Source of the DNA: Gentiana macrophylla
Lineage: Eukaryota; Streptophyta; Magnoliopsida; Gentianales; Gentianaceae
Direction of reading: 5' to 3'
NCBI GenBank assembly: GCA_026214975.1
Contig: CM047806.1
Coordinates: 6,485,822 to 6,549,821 of the forward strand
DNA: 64,000 nt
Shown: piece by piece, positions 1 through 13,500 of the stretch
Position numbering within the stretch: the first letter of the stretch is position 1
Layout of the letters: each line of letters opens with the position of its first letter
Made by a program: the position numbers and the translations under genes
The notes under the pieces: generated by a model
What the model saw: only the letters and a program-made list of their open reading frames with translations
What the model was told of the DNA's origin: nothing
Database searches by the model: none

Positions 1-69
1 TAATATTCGAACTTAGTTCATTTGATCTCTTCTATCATGATTATAATTTTCCTAAATTTTACCTTAAAG

Positions 70-3000
70 CGTATTCCAACTGGGAAGTGGGAATGCCCAA
101 AATGCTGTGCCAATAACGAGCAACCTGAGCAGGCCGCATATCCAGATCCCATCTCGAAACGAGCAAGAACAAAAGTTACTAATGGAAAATCCAAAAGCTC
201 AAATAAGTCAGCTCAGAATAACAAGCCATTACGTATATTTGATGGCCCTGTTATGGGTAAGAAACGGTCTTCAAGCAAAGAGAAGTTATCGTCTTCACCT
301 CAGACGGAAATAGTTGAAAAGAAGCTGAACTCCTCTAATGATTCATCTTGCTGCATAGAACCAAGTCAAACATGCAAGGACGGTTTGGTGGAGGGTAGTT
401 TGTCCCATGTAAATGCAGATGATGTCTCCGTTTCAAAGATACACGCAGACGAGGAATGTCTTCCTACTAGCGAGGAAGTCTTGCCTTCATTGAAGTTTAC
501 AACTGTCAAGACGAGTGAAGAAGCTGTGGAAACAAAGAATAAATTGCCTCGTAAAAGGAAATCGGTTGTAAATGCAGATGAAGTTTCTGTTTCGAAGACA
601 TGTGCAGACGAGGAACGTCTTCCTGCTTGTGAGGAAGTCGTACCTTCATTGAAGTTTAAAACTATCAACACGAGTGAAGAAGCTGTGGAAACAAAGAATA
701 AATTACCTCGTAAAAGGAGATCAGTTGGAGGATCTAGGCCTGTCCTGGCATTAGAAGCCAAAAAAAGACACAAACTGATCATTGTTACCGGTAAAAAAAA
801 GCAGAAAACAGTTAAGTCTGTCAGTACAACTTGCAATTCTGAAGACAAAGGAGCTGTTGCTCGTCCGAAGACCATCAAATTACAAGTAAAAACTAAAAAG
901 GTTGACCGTGAGGCTTCTACTAAGCTGTCAGATGGCACTGTTGCAAAAGATACTGATGATGTCCAGCCAAAGGATGAGGTATCGATTTCTGCTTTGCAAT
1001 TTAATCTTTTACGTCAGTGTTTGTTCCTTTACTAACCATTCACATAAGTCCGCATAAATCTATCTAAGTGATGGAACTGAATGAACATGTTTGTTTCTGA
1101 AGATGCTATTACTGTTGTCCGTCGATCGATGCTTATTTTCTAACGAGAAAAATTTGTCATTATGACCTTACCATGCTTATCTGTGGAAATTTTTGGTTTT
1201 CTGAATCTTATGTACTTTCGAATCAGATGAATGAGAGGTTTGATGCTATAAATGGTAAAGCCTTATGGTAAATGAGAGGTTTGATGTTATAAATGGTACT
1301 TTCTAAGTGGAGTAGCATTTGATTCGTAATCTTGTTCTCTAATACCACAATAAATTACAATCTCAGGTAAGTTGATAAGACACACACATACACGCACCCC
1401 TTCTAACTTGCAGTGATTTGTCTGCTTACTTTACTGTGTATACTTTATGCAGGTTGATCGTGTTTTGGGTTGCGTGCAAGGGCAAAAGGCATCTTCCTCG
1501 GATAAAATTCCAGTTGTGGATGTAACAGAAGCAACTACAGAGGCTTTACAAGAAGGGGAAGTTTTGAACAAATCGTCCCAGGAAAATACTGCTACGTGTT
1601 CAAATGGAATCATTAAGGAAGAAATAACAGAGGAGTCTCAAGATATTGAGAATTATTCAAATGGAGAAGAAAATGTAGAATTAGCTTCTATAAAGAACGG
1701 GTTAAAAGTATACAAAAGAACTGCGGCGAAAGAGTGTAAAGAATCAACTGAGATCGATTTGACGAACAAGAATGTTGTTTCTGCTGGTTTAGAGTCTCCG
1801 AATTGCAGAAACACAGAGGAATTCTCTTTGAATCTTGGAGACTCCCTGAGGAAGGTGGAGAATGACAATTTAGATAGCAGCGGTTCAAAAGATGGTGAAT
1901 TTCGCAAACATGAAGGTTCGACGGAGGCAGAAACAGATGTTGCCCAAAATAACATATCTGAAAAGGTTATGGAGTCGGTTTTACCCGAACCCTCTCCGTC
2001 AAATCAAGTAGCAATCTCTTATGAGTTTCTTGTGAAGTGGGTTGGAAAATCCCATGTCCACAATACTTGGATCCCTGAGTCTGAGCTGAAAGTGTTGGCA
2101 AAAAGAAAGTATGATAACTACAGGGGAAAGTACGGTATGACCATAATAAATCTTTGTGAGGAGCGGTGGAAAAAACCTCAGCGGGTTATTGCTATTCGGC
2201 CTTCCGGTGATGGTAAAGACGTTGTCTTTGTAAAATGGACGGGCCTGCCTTATGATGAATGCACTTGGGAAAGAATAGACGAACCAGTCATTGCAAATTC
2301 CTTCCATTTGATCGACTTGTATAAGCATTTTGAACAGCAAGCTCTTCAGAAACACGAAGCAAAAGATGATTTAGAGAAGATAAAGGGTGATCCTCTAAGT
2401 GAGATACCTACACTGTCTGAGCAACCTAAGGAGCTGCAAGGAGGCGCGTTGTTTCCACATCAGCTAGAAGCACTGAATTGGTTGCGTAAATGTTGGCACA
2501 AATCGAAAAATGTTATACTTGCTGATGAGATGGGGCTGGGGAAAACAGTGTCAGCTTGTGCTTTTATTTCATCCTTAAATTTCGAGTTCAATGTTAGGTT
2601 GCCTTGTCTGGTTCTTGTTCCTCTTTCCACAATGCCCAATTGGATGGCTGAGTTTTCGTTATGGGCTCCAAACCTCAACGTTGTTGAATATCATGGATCC
2701 GCGAAAGCAAGAAGCATGATTCGGCAATATGAATGGCAAGGGAGTGACTCAAGCAAAGGGATAAAGAAAACATCGTACAAATTCAATGTCCTTCTGACAA
2801 CCTATGAAATGGTCTTGGCTGATTCCACGCACCTTCGTGGAGTACCCTGGGAAGTTCTTGTGGTCGATGAAGGGCACCGCTTAAAAAACTCAAGCAGCAA
2901 ACTTTTTAGTCTACTGAATTCCTTTTCTTTCCAACACCGAGTACTGCTGACCGGAACTCCTCTCCAGAACAATATTGGTGAGTTGTATAATCTTTTGAAT

Positions 3001-6000
3001 TTCTTGCAACCGGCTTCATTTCCTTCGTTGTCTTTATTCGAAGGGAAGTTTAGCGATCTCAAAACTTCTGAAAAAGTTGAGGAGTTGAAGAAGCTTGTTG
3101 CACCACACATGCTTCGGAGGCTTAAAAAAGATGCCATGCAGAATATTCCCCCTAAAACCGAACGAATGGTTCCTGTTGAGTTGTCAACTATTCAGGCTGA
3201 ATACTACCGTGCGATGCTCACAAAGAATTATCAGGTTTTACGGAACATAGGGAAGGGTGTTGCGCATCAATCAATGCTGAATATTGTGATGCAATTGAGG
3301 AAGGTTTGTAATCACCCTTACCTTATACCCGGGACTGAGCCTGAATCCGGATCACTGGAATTTCTTCACGAAATGAGGATAAAGGCTTCAGCAAAGTTAA
3401 CCTTGTTGCATTCTATGCTTAAGATGCTACTCAAAGAAGGTCATAGGGTCCTTATATTTTCACAAATGACTAAGTTGCTCGATATCTTGGAGGATTATTT
3501 GACCATTGAATTCGGACCTAAGACATATGAGAGAGTAGATGGATCAGTATCAGTGGCTGATCGTCAAATAGCAATCAATCGCTTTAATCAAGACAGAAGC
3601 CGCTTTGTGTTCCTGTTGTCAACCCGCTCTTGTGGCCTTGGGATCAATCTTGCAACTGCTGATACCGTCATTATATATGATTCTGACTTCAACCCACATG
3701 CTGATATCCAAGCAATGAACAGGGCACATCGGATAGGCCAGTCAAACAGACTTCTGGTTTACCGGCTTTTTGTCCGTGCTAGCGTTGAGGAACGTATCTT
3801 GCAACTTGCTAAGAAGAAATTGATGCTTGATCAACTTTTTGTGAATAAGTCTGGTTCCCAAAAGGAGGTAGAAGACATTCTGAGATGGGGAACGAAAGAG
3901 CTTTTTACAGATTCGTCAAATGTGACGGAAAATAATGGAGATGAAATCACTGGAAAAGACGAAGCACTTGTTGACACAGATCATAAAAGAAAGAGAACTG
4001 GTAGTCTTGGTGATGTGTACACAGATAAATGTACAGATGGGAGCAACAAGATTGTTTGGGACGAGATTGCTATTTTGAAATTGCTTGACCGCTCAGATAT
4101 TCAGTTTGGCTATCCAGATCATGCTGAAGCTGAATCAGAGAATGACATGCTTGGTTCAGTGAAGGTATGATTCGACTTGATTTTCTTTCTTGTTCGATAC
4201 ACACCAATTTGGCTCTAGTTATGGATGTTCTGTTTAATAGTAAAGCTTTTTTTAGTGGGTAATACTATAATATTTTGTTAATGATATTGCTCCAAATCAT
4301 TAAATGAGGGCCCATTGTTTGTGATGTCTTTAGGCAGTGGAGTGGAACGATGAAACAACAGATGAACAAGCTGGAGCTGTAGCACCTATTTCAATGGACA
4401 ATATATCTTCACAAAATACCAAGAAAGAGGATAATTCAGTTGGTGTTGATGAAAATGAATGGGACAGACTTCTGCGAGTGAGGTAACAAAGGCCTTAATC
4501 TTTTCTGTTTTGCCGTGCACTTTACTTTTCTAATTGATTTCCGTTTTCCTGTACTTTTGTTGCCTCTTTCTGCTGTTACTTTGAGAATTTGATTATTTGA
4601 AGTAGCGGGAAAGGAAGCTGGCAAAGGGAGTTGATAAACGCATATGATTATTTAAAAATGCATCTTGAAATGTGCAAACCAGAACCGGTGAACTCAAATC
4701 TATTTAAGAGTAATAAACTAGAAAAACTGCTTGTAGATGCTGTTTAACTCAATGTGCCATAAGTTGACCTAGGATCGGGGACAAAAGCAGGACCTCTATA
4801 TTAAACCGTTGTTATCTGCAGTAATTCTTTGGATCACTCAAAGTGAAAAGATTGCACTAAGATTGTGAGATTAGTGTATTATGTACTAGTCTGTTTATTT
4901 TTCCTTTATGCTCCTATTCTCCGGTTCCAAACTAGCTCGAAAATTGTTTTTTCGACTTTTGTAATGCCTACTTTGCTGAATCGATTACAGTATATGAGTA
5001 TATTATGATTTGGTTGGAAGGTACCAGATTGGGAATACTTTTCAGAACATCACTAAAGCCTTCTGTTTTATCAAGTTTTTTATAGGATAAATCTGAAGTT
5101 GTAAACTCAAAAGATGCAAACAAAAGCTTTTTGATCCCAAGATTATGTACAGAATCATACTGAAGTGTGCATTTGTCTATTAGGTGAACTGATTATTCAA
5201 GAGATAAATCTTCACATAGCTTTAAAATATGTTAATTGTGAATTATGTGGTACAGCTAGTTTCAACATCACATTTTTGTTTCATGGTTATGAGTTTCTGT
5301 TTGTTTTAATGTTAGATGGAAAAAGTACCAGAGTGAGGAAGAAGCAGCTCTTGGTCGAGGAAAGCGCCAGAGGAAAGCCGTCTCTTATAGAGAAGCATAT
5401 GCTGCCAATGCTAGTGGAATGTTGTTTGAGGTACTGAAATACATGTACAATTATATATACACGCACTAGTGAACGTCTCTTTGCATCTGGTGAGAGTGGT
5501 GTGGGATGGGGCGTTTGTGAGGTGGCAAGCTGAGAGTAAGTTTGAATTTGTAGAGAGAAACCGTGAGTTGATACTATTTAGCGTGTTAACTTAAACCACC
5601 ATCTCGTTTGCAATCATTTGGTTTCCTCTGAGATCATGATGCCTCTGAGATATGACCCCCCCATCCACCCCCACCCCCACCCCCAAATCCTCATGACATA
5701 ATTTGCCGCCCATTCTGAATCTTGTGTGCAAAACTATAGAGTTGGACTAATTTTAAAAATGTGATTATGCAGAATGCAGCAGAGGAGGCACCGGAGCCAG
5801 TGCCGGAACCAGAACCGGAGCGAGTTTACACTCCTGCTGGACGTGCCCTGAAAACAAAATAGTGAGTTGTGTTCTTATTTTATTACTTCTCTTTTATATG
5901 AAAGGATGATGTATTATAATATGCCTTAAACTGCAATTAACATGTACTCATTCTATACAAGTGTGGTGCATTTAAAGGCCCTGTTTTTTCTCTCTATCTT

Positions 6001-6676
6001 TTTGAATCTATTTAGCATTATTCTTGGTCTTATATTTCAAGCTGAGTAACTAGTATTGTGGGTCCTAAATTCTCTTTCTTCATGCTTAATCTGAGCATTG
6101 TATTTGTTTTTGTTGCTTGGGTTGTAGTACAAAGCTTCGTGCCAGACAAAAGGAAAGATTGGCAAAGAGAAATGCAAGTGAAGAACATCCTCAATTCACT
6201 CCAGATCCTCAAGATGGAAAGCATGAGCCCGGCATGTTAACTCAGCTCGAAGAGAAAACCTCGTTGGCACCTGAACAAATAAATGAAGGCTCAAAGGACA
6301 AGATTGACTTTGATGTAAGATCCGGGAAAATATCCAAGGATATTCCTGTCAAACAATCCGAAGAGCATTTATTACAGGGCACTAGCAACCATTTGTCCCC
6401 TGTACTGGGACTGTGTGCTCCTAATGCTAGTCAAATGGAGACACTTCAGAGAAGCTTCTCGAGACCATACAATCGACAGACCCTCCTGCATAAGGTGGGC
6501 CCTGATTTTCCGTTTAATATGATGCCGGACTTGGGAACCTCAGAGGAAATTGGCACTGGAAAACACCCCCCAGGCTTTTCAGGCAGACGGAGGATGGCAG
6601 ATCTTTCACTTGATGGTTTCCAAAAGCGACTAAACAACTGCATTCAGGATGTTTATCTTGCATCTAATCCTGTACG

Positions 6677-6708
<32 letters not shown>

Positions 6709-8588
6709 ATACACGAACACATACATTTTTCTACAATCACCTTTACATGTATACACATACTAACATTATTGCGTTCTTGCAGCATTTACAGGCTGATGGA
6801 AAAGGAAAAGGTCAACTTGACCATGGTCAAAATTCCGGCATGTTTTCCAATCCTCGAGGGAAGCTACCGTTTCCTAGATTACCTATTGATGACAATATGC
6901 TCCCTAGATATCCATTTCCGCCTGAAAATCTTCCCCAAGCACCACATGACATTTTTCCTGGTTTATCCTTGGGACCGAAGATTACAGATGCTAAGACAAA
7001 TCTTAATGAACTACCGACAATGCCCTTGTTCTCGAATCTCAAGTTCTTTCCTCAAGATGCACCTAGGTTTAACCATCAAGTCCAAGAGAAAGCTCCTTTA
7101 GGTTCAAGTCCACTTCCTCATCCATTTTCTTCGTTTCCTGAAAATCATCGTAAGGTGCTCGAGAACATTATGATGCGGACTGGACCTGGATTAAACAACA
7201 TGGTCAGAGGTAAAAATAAAAGTAAAATGGATATTTGGTCTGAAGATGAACTAGATTACCTCTGGATTGGTGTCAGAAGACATGGGAGAGGCAACTGGGA
7301 TGCAATGTTACGAGACCCGCGATTAAAATTTTCGAAATATAGAACTGCTGAAAATTTGTCAACAAGATGGGAGGAAGAGCAGCTTAAGATATTGGATCTT
7401 CCATCAGGATTATCGCCGCCAAAACAGAACAATCCCACAAAGTCGTCTTCATTATCTGGATTCTCTGATGAAATGATGGCAAGGGCTTTACATGGTAGTA
7501 AATTTAATGGGCCATTGAAATTTCAAAGCCATCTTACAGACATGAAACTGGGCATGGGCATGGGCATGGGCATGGGTATGGGTGATATGCCGTCGTCTTT
7601 GAAACTTTTAGAATCATTCCATCCTCTTGGTCTTCAAAATCATCATCAAGTTCCAGTCTTTTTACCTTTTGGTGGGGACTTTCCAGCTGGACCATCTGAT
7701 GCACAAATGCCCTCTAGCTCAAGGACTTTTGGATTACGGGGAAAGGAAGATTCACGGAATACTGATAAATATGGTAAGCTGTCTGATATTCAATGCAACA
7801 TAGGAAACGGCGAATCAGCTGGTTCGGCATTGCCTGCTGAAATTAACCAAGTTGAGAAAGCAATTCTTTCAAAAGGAAAAGAAATGGTTGTTGAACTTGA
7901 GGGTACCTCTTCTTCCAAGGATAATTTGCCTCATTGGCTACGTCAGGTAGTGAACACTACTCCTTCAGAAACTCCTGTTCTTGATCTGCCACCGAATGTT
8001 TCTGCAGTAGCTCAATCCGTTCGGTTGTTATACGGGGAAGATAATTTCAAGTTTCCTCCATTTGTTATCCCAGAACCACCTCCTACAATGCCATTGGATC
8101 CAAGAAAAAACTTTAAAAGAAAAAAGAAAAGAAAAGCACATAAAGCTGAACAAGGAGGACAAGATGTTGCAGAAACTAGCACAGCTTATCAGAGCCGCCT
8201 ACCTAGCGAGACTGAAAACAATTCCAATAGTACCCTTCCAACCCCAGATATGAACAATTCATCGCCTAACACCAACTCGGTTGTACAAAAGGAAACGACC
8301 TCTCCAGAAATGATAAAGTTGGAGGATGAGGATCCATGTCTTGAAAGTATGCTTCCTCCTGCGCCTAAGGCTGTTCTTGAGCAGGAAGAATGTCCAAGCT
8401 TATTACACGTTGATGAAGCTTGTGGTGAAGTTCCAATGGAGGAGACAATCGTAAAATCTGAAAGTGCAAGTAGTCGAGATTCGAGCAAAACTCAGTCAGA
8501 TCCTTCTCGAGCTAAGCAGCATGACGACGAGAACGATGATGATGCAGTATCGTCAGAAGGAACTATCTCGGACCATCATGAAAGCTAG
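70..8588 (+). CDS. CHR4: CHR4-type PHD/chromodomain SNF2 chromatin remodeler (5' end outside window)
   Basis: Exons read from splice sites and frame: 70-981, 1453-4164, 4334-4482, 5316-5430, 5773-5861, 6128-6671, 6783-8588 (TAG). This gives about 2,108 visible residues; the N-terminus and first half of the PHD finger are left of the window. Visible order: PHD end (GKWECPKC), a long Lys/Ser-rich linker, two chromodomains (about residues 490-535 and 546-590), a SNF2 ATPase with DEMGLGKT (about 661) and a DEGH box (about 773), [10 protein letters not shown], helicase C with NRAHRIGQ, and a SANT/Myb-like segment (about 1654-1711, from [18 protein letters not shown]). The family (Arabidopsis CHR4/PKR1, about 2,200 aa) are nuclear CHD-class ATPases that slide nucleosomes and bind modified histone tails. 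Exon 1 carries a 53-codon tandem duplication. The 6672-6782 intron is 111 nt and has no in-frame stop. The reading frame is intact throughout the window. Confidence 0.93.
409..726 (+). repeat. 53-codon tandem duplication inside CHR4 exon
   Basis: Two consecutive 159-bp units (409-567 and 568-726) encode closely similar 53-residue segments, visible residues 114-166 and 167-219. Each starts VNAD and ends with a basic KLPRKR stretch followed by SV. The period is a multiple of three, so the frame is kept. The basic ends look like nuclear localisation signals, which is inference. The second CHR4-like gene at 19-26 kb lacks this linker entirely. Confidence 0.9.
1228..1301 (+). repeat. short tandem duplication in CHR4 intron
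   Basis: The word AATGAGAGGTTTGATG, followed by TATAAATGGTA, occurs twice about 43 bp apart within the intron 982-1452. It is a local duplication with no visible function. Confidence 0.7.
6672..6782 (+). other. 111-nt in-frame intron with TC microsatellite
   Basis: GTACGT donor at 6672 and TTGCAG acceptor ending at 6782. The interval holds a (TC)n tract at 6683-6708, is a multiple of three and lacks in-frame stops. Read through, it would add a low-complexity Leu/Ser/Thr/His segment of 37 residues. I call it an intron because the splice sites are good and the added peptide is not domain-like; retention would still give a full-length protein. Confidence 0.75.
7550..7583 (+). repeat. GGGCAT hexanucleotide repeat coding (Gly-Met)n
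   Basis: About five copies of GGCATG/GGTATG in frame in the last CHR4 exon encode a Gly-Met run between the SANT segment and the C-terminal tail. It is a likely length-polymorphic coding microsatellite. Confidence 0.85.
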
Positions 8589-9005
8589 CATGAATGAGTT
8601 AAAGTTTCTGTCTGAATCTTCAATGAAAAGGTCAAGCAAAAGGGTTTTTTTCTTCAATATTGTCTCAAAATTTTGTAGTAGTTAATGTTGATTGTCTGTT
8701 TGGGCTATTAATGTATAGCTATTAGAAATACTAACTTTAATTTGTTACTGTAAAAAAGTTATTAGCTAAATGGGTGTGTAAATTTATTAAACAGTAGCAT
8801 GAATTTCATCAAATCCTGCTTCATTTGTTCTTTTGTTGTACCTATATTTATATGTACTCCGTACTCGGCGGTGTGATTTACGGAAAATTATTGTATAAAC
8901 TCTGTTTAATGCACTGTATTATTAGATGTGTGATATATGTATAAAAAGAGGGTAACATAATCTGTCTTTTTATATAAATGACATCCATCTGACGGTATGG
9001 TACAA
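8589..9005. other. CHR4 3' UTR and intergenic spacer
   Basis: AT-rich sequence after the TAG stop. The first 100 bp resemble the sequence around 26,490-26,545 behind the second CHR4-like gene, so this is homologous 3' UTR. No other gene is seen. Confidence 0.6.
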
Positions 9006-9420
9006 TAAAAAAATGGGAGAAATGCTCTCAAGGACACGGTTACAATTTCAACAGTCATTAAGGACAAATATAATTACATAAGTCAATAAGGACAAGTTTT
9101 AAATTGAATGGACAATATTACCCTTCCACTACATTATTGAAAACACACGCTGAATTACGTTGATCGATCCAGCGATTCTATCCCTCAAATGCATTGATCG
9201 ATCCCTCATGATTCCTCTTCTCCGATGACCCCATCTCCGGCGATTCCTCAAGGCACAGGCCTCCAGGTAATCTATTTGTTTTTTTAGGGTTCATTGTATA
9301 TTTTGGACGGAATGCACTAATTTCATAAGCTTGCTGAATTATTAGAGCAATTCAATAATCTGGCCCGCTGGTTAATGCAATAATTTGAATCGATTTGTGG
9401 AATTCTTTTCAAATTATGCA

Positions 9421-9552
9421 GCGGATGCTCCAAAAATGTCGGAATTTGCGTATTTTAAGAAGTTTAAGGACATTGGCGGTGCTAATAGTTCTCACTCGCT
9501 GGATAGGGGTGAAAACATGAAGACTACCCACGCCGATGGACTAGACTTTGGT
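9421..9552 (+). other. exon-like segment of unrecognised origin in the MULE-like element
   Basis: An open stretch starts after TTATGCAG and ends before a GTTTGT. It encodes about 44 residues beginning ADAPKMSEFAYFKKFK. It looks like a captured coding exon behind a leader-like region (9,150-9,270, rich in TCTCCG). I do not recognise the protein family. It could also be chance. Confidence 0.3.
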
Positions 9553-10559
9553 TTGTTCTTATTTCGCTTTATCTTGTTTCTTTCTTGATTTTGTTTCTAA
9601 AATTGCGTAAAACTGCAAGGTCTCTTTGGCTTGTGTGATAGCAAGATTTTCAGTAATTGGTGATGAAGACAGTTTGAGCATTATGGAGTTGTATTGAGTG
9701 TAAAAGAAACAAGAAATTCATATGTTATACCCATCTGAGTTGCTTTGGATTAGTTTGAGGTGCTTCTTGTCATGTGATTCAGCGTTCTGGAGTTTTACTC
9801 AGGCAATGATTATGGAAATTTTTGTTTTGCTATATATCTTACAAGTGATGCTTTTCTACAATGATGTTGTTGAGAAGTAGGCAGCTCTTGAATTTTGTCT
9901 ATTTTTTGTCGAGTGAATGCGCCTGTTCCGAAATCGTCATCGAATTTTTGTAAGTTCAATGTTTTTTTCAAGGAATTTATTCTGTGGATTTAGTTTATTA
10001 TTTGTATGTAGTTGTTAAGCTACAAGTGACTGGGTGTTTTGCATTTGGCAAGGAATAAGTGATTCTTCCTACAAGTGAAGAATGGGGTTACACTAGCTGA
10101 AAGGGAATTTTAGACAATTTTTGGGTGCAATTTGGAGATCAAACATGAAGACTCGGGAGTAATAAAGCCAATGTGTATCAGTGTGTTTAGACCAAAGAGT
10201 ATTCAATAGATTAATGTTTATAGTCTGATGTATCATTTTTATGTATTCTCTTAATTAGTGGCTTCTTCTTATTTCTCTATGTAAAAACTCGATTTGCCAT
10301 CAGTAATGAAAATTCATCAAATTTACTCCTTGGTTTCATCATTGAACTGATATACATTGAAGCGAATGGCTTAAGTTTTCTCACATCAATCTGTTTGAAA
10401 TTCTCAACTTGGCTCAAACAAAATGGTCAAAAGATGCATAACAAAAGAGCTTCTTAGAGATTTTGAAACTTATTGAACACATTGATAATGTTCAAGAAGA
10501 CACAAAATGTCTCATTGTGTTGATATTATACCATGTTGAAAGTGAATGATAAAACACTC

Positions 10560-13500
10560 TGGTTCACTGTTTCACACCTACTTCGTATTACTAACTCATT
10601 TCAAACCTACTTCACATTACTAACTCATTTCAACCAAAGTTTACTTTTAGGAGTTTATAAATGTAGTTCATTATTGTAGTTAACCATTGAAAGTTTACTA
10701 TTGTTAGTTCACTTTTTGAGTTCTTTTTTATGAGGTCACTTTTGTAGTTCACGCGTTTAGTGTTTGTGGTTCATTGTTGGAAGTTTACTAGTGTTAGTTC
10801 CTTTTTGAATTCATTTTTGTGAGTTCATTATTTGTATTTTATTATTGTTAGTTCACTATTAAAGTGCAGTTGTTAATGAGACTGTTCATTTCAAAGCTAA
10901 TGAGCACTTAGTATCACAACTCGCTATCCTGAATATTTAGCTAACATTATACTCGGTTCACAATTTTACACCTAACCATATATGATGGTATATATTCTTG
11001 TCCACTTTCATGATCGAGTCTCATGTTTCAATGTATTAATTCACTGTTATTGGTTAACTCCCATGCTCAAATCTACTTGTTCAATGTTAGTGGCAATATA
11101 CTGGTTCAACTGTTTTACATTGAACTCAAAACACTCACAGTTCATTGTTTCACAACTAAGCATAAATGACATCATGTTCTTGTCCACTTTCATGATTGGG
11201 TCCAATGTTTGTAGTAATACAATGTTATTGGCTAACTCTGATCCTTAAATCTAATTATTCACTATTAGCTAGCAAAATACTCCGTTTCATAATTTTTAAT
11301 TGAGTTCAAAACACTCTGGTTCACTATTTCATACCTACTTCACATTACTAACTCATTTCAAACCAAAGTTCAATTTTAGGGGTTTATAATTGTAGTTCAC
11401 TATTGTAATTAACCATTGGAAATTTAAAATTGTTAGTTCACTTTTTGAGTTCTTTTTTACGAGTTCACTTTTGTAGTTCACAGTGCGTAGTTACTATTTG
11501 TGGTTCATTATTGATAATTTACTATTGTTAGTTCACTTTTTTGAGTTCATTTTGTGAGTTCACTTTTAGGAGTTTACTATTGGAAGTTTACTACTGTTAG
11601 TTCACTTTTTGAGTTCATTTTTGCGAGTTCATAGTTTGTGTTCACTATTTGAGTTCAAAACACTCTGGTTCACTGTTTTGTGGTGCAGCATTATTGTAAT
11701 TCACTATTGTTGTAGTTCACTATTTTAATTCATCTCAGCAATGATCTGAACTATATTCTTCCCAATCCATTGCACATGCAACAAAAATTGTGATTTAACT
11801 ATAGCAAAATACTATGGTTCATTATTCGAAACTCGTTTTACTAATTCACTATTAGCTAGCAAAATACTCTGGTTCACTGTTTTTCGTTGATTTCAAAACA
11901 CTTTGGTTCATTGTTTCACACATATTTCACATAACTAATTCACTTCAAACCAAAATTCACTTTTCGGAGTTTATAATTGTAGTTAATCATTAGAAGTTTA
12001 CTATTGTTAGTTCACTTTTTGAGTTTTTTTTTGCTAATTCACTTTTGTATTTCACTATTTGTAATTCACTGTTTGTGGTTCATTGTTATTGTAATCCACT
12101 GTTGTTGTAGTTCATTATTTTTGTTCATATCAACAATTATCTCAAATCCCAATAAAAAAAACAATTATCTCAAATATATTATTCCCAATCCATTGCAGCT
12201 GCAACAAAGGTTGTGACTTAGCTTTAGCAAAAAATACTGCAGTTCCTTTGCTTTTAATTAAGTTCAAAACACTGGTTCACTTTGTTTCACACCTACTTCA
12301 TATTACTAACTCACTTCAAACCAAAGTTACCTTTTAGGAGTTTATAATTATAATTCACTATTGTAGTTAACCATTGGAAGTTTACTATTGTTGGTTCATT
12401 TTTTTGCGTTCTTTTTGCATGTTCACTATATGTAGTTCACTATTTGTGGTTGACTATTGGAAGTTTACTATTTGTATCTAGCAAAATACTCAGTTCATTG
12501 TTTTTATTGAGTTCAAAACACTTAGGTTCATTGTTTTTAATTGAGTTCAAAATACTCGCTTGGTGTTTATAGTTCAATGTTATTGTAATTCTATTATTGT
12601 TGTAGTTCACTATTTTAGTTCATCTTAACAATGATCTGAACTCTATTCTTCCCAATCCATTGCACTCGCATCCAAGGTTGTGACTTAGCTTTACCAAAAC
12701 ACTCGGTTCATTTGTTTCACACCTACCTCACATTACTAACTCATTTCAAACCAAAGTTCACTTTTAGGAGTTTGTAATTGCATTTAACCATTGGAAATTT
12801 ACTATTATTAATTCACTTTTTGAGTTCTTTTTTGCGAGTTCACTTTTGTAGTTCACTTTGTAGTTCGCTGTTTGAATTTACTATTGCTATTTCACTGTTT
12901 GAATTTACTATTGCTAGTTCAATGTTTGTGGTTCATTATTGAAAGTTTACTATTATTAGTTCAAATTCTTGTGGTTCATTTGTTTTTCATTGAGTTTAAA
13001 ACATTCCACTATTTCACACCTACTCCACATTACTAATTCACTTCAAACAAAAGTTCACTTTTGGGAGTTTATAATTGTAATTCAATTGTTGTCTTAACCA
13101 TTGGAAGTTTTTACTATTGTTAGTTCACTTTTTGAGTTCTTTTTGTGAGTTCACTATTTTTAGTTCAATGTTTTACACCTGAGCATACATGCCGACATGT
13201 TCTTATCCACTTTCATGATCGGGTCTAATGTATCAATGTAGTACTACAATGTTATTGGGTATCAATGTCCACTCTATTCTTCCCAATCCACTTTTGCGAG
13301 TTCACTTTTATATTTCACTATTGTAGTTCACTATTTTGGTTCATCTCAAACACTTTTTTGTTGTTCACTATTTGCAGTTCACCGTTTGTGGTTCACTGAT
13401 TATAGTTCACTTCACTTGCTTTGTAGCTAAAGAAAATACTCTGGTTCACTATTTTAATTGTGTTCCAAACACTCTGGTTCACTATTTTTTGTTATGTTTA

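Noticed and set aside
366..938. 190-codon open frame on the - strand opposite the first visible CHR4 exon
   Set aside because: It mirrors the repeated coding sequence on the + strand, has no recognisable domain, and sits inside a well-supported exon.
6117..8588. Long open frame that could be taken as a separate 823-residue gene
   Set aside because: Its start codon lies upstream of a good splice acceptor at 6,127, it crosses the 111-nt intron, and it continues the CHR4 C-terminus in phase with the upstream exons.
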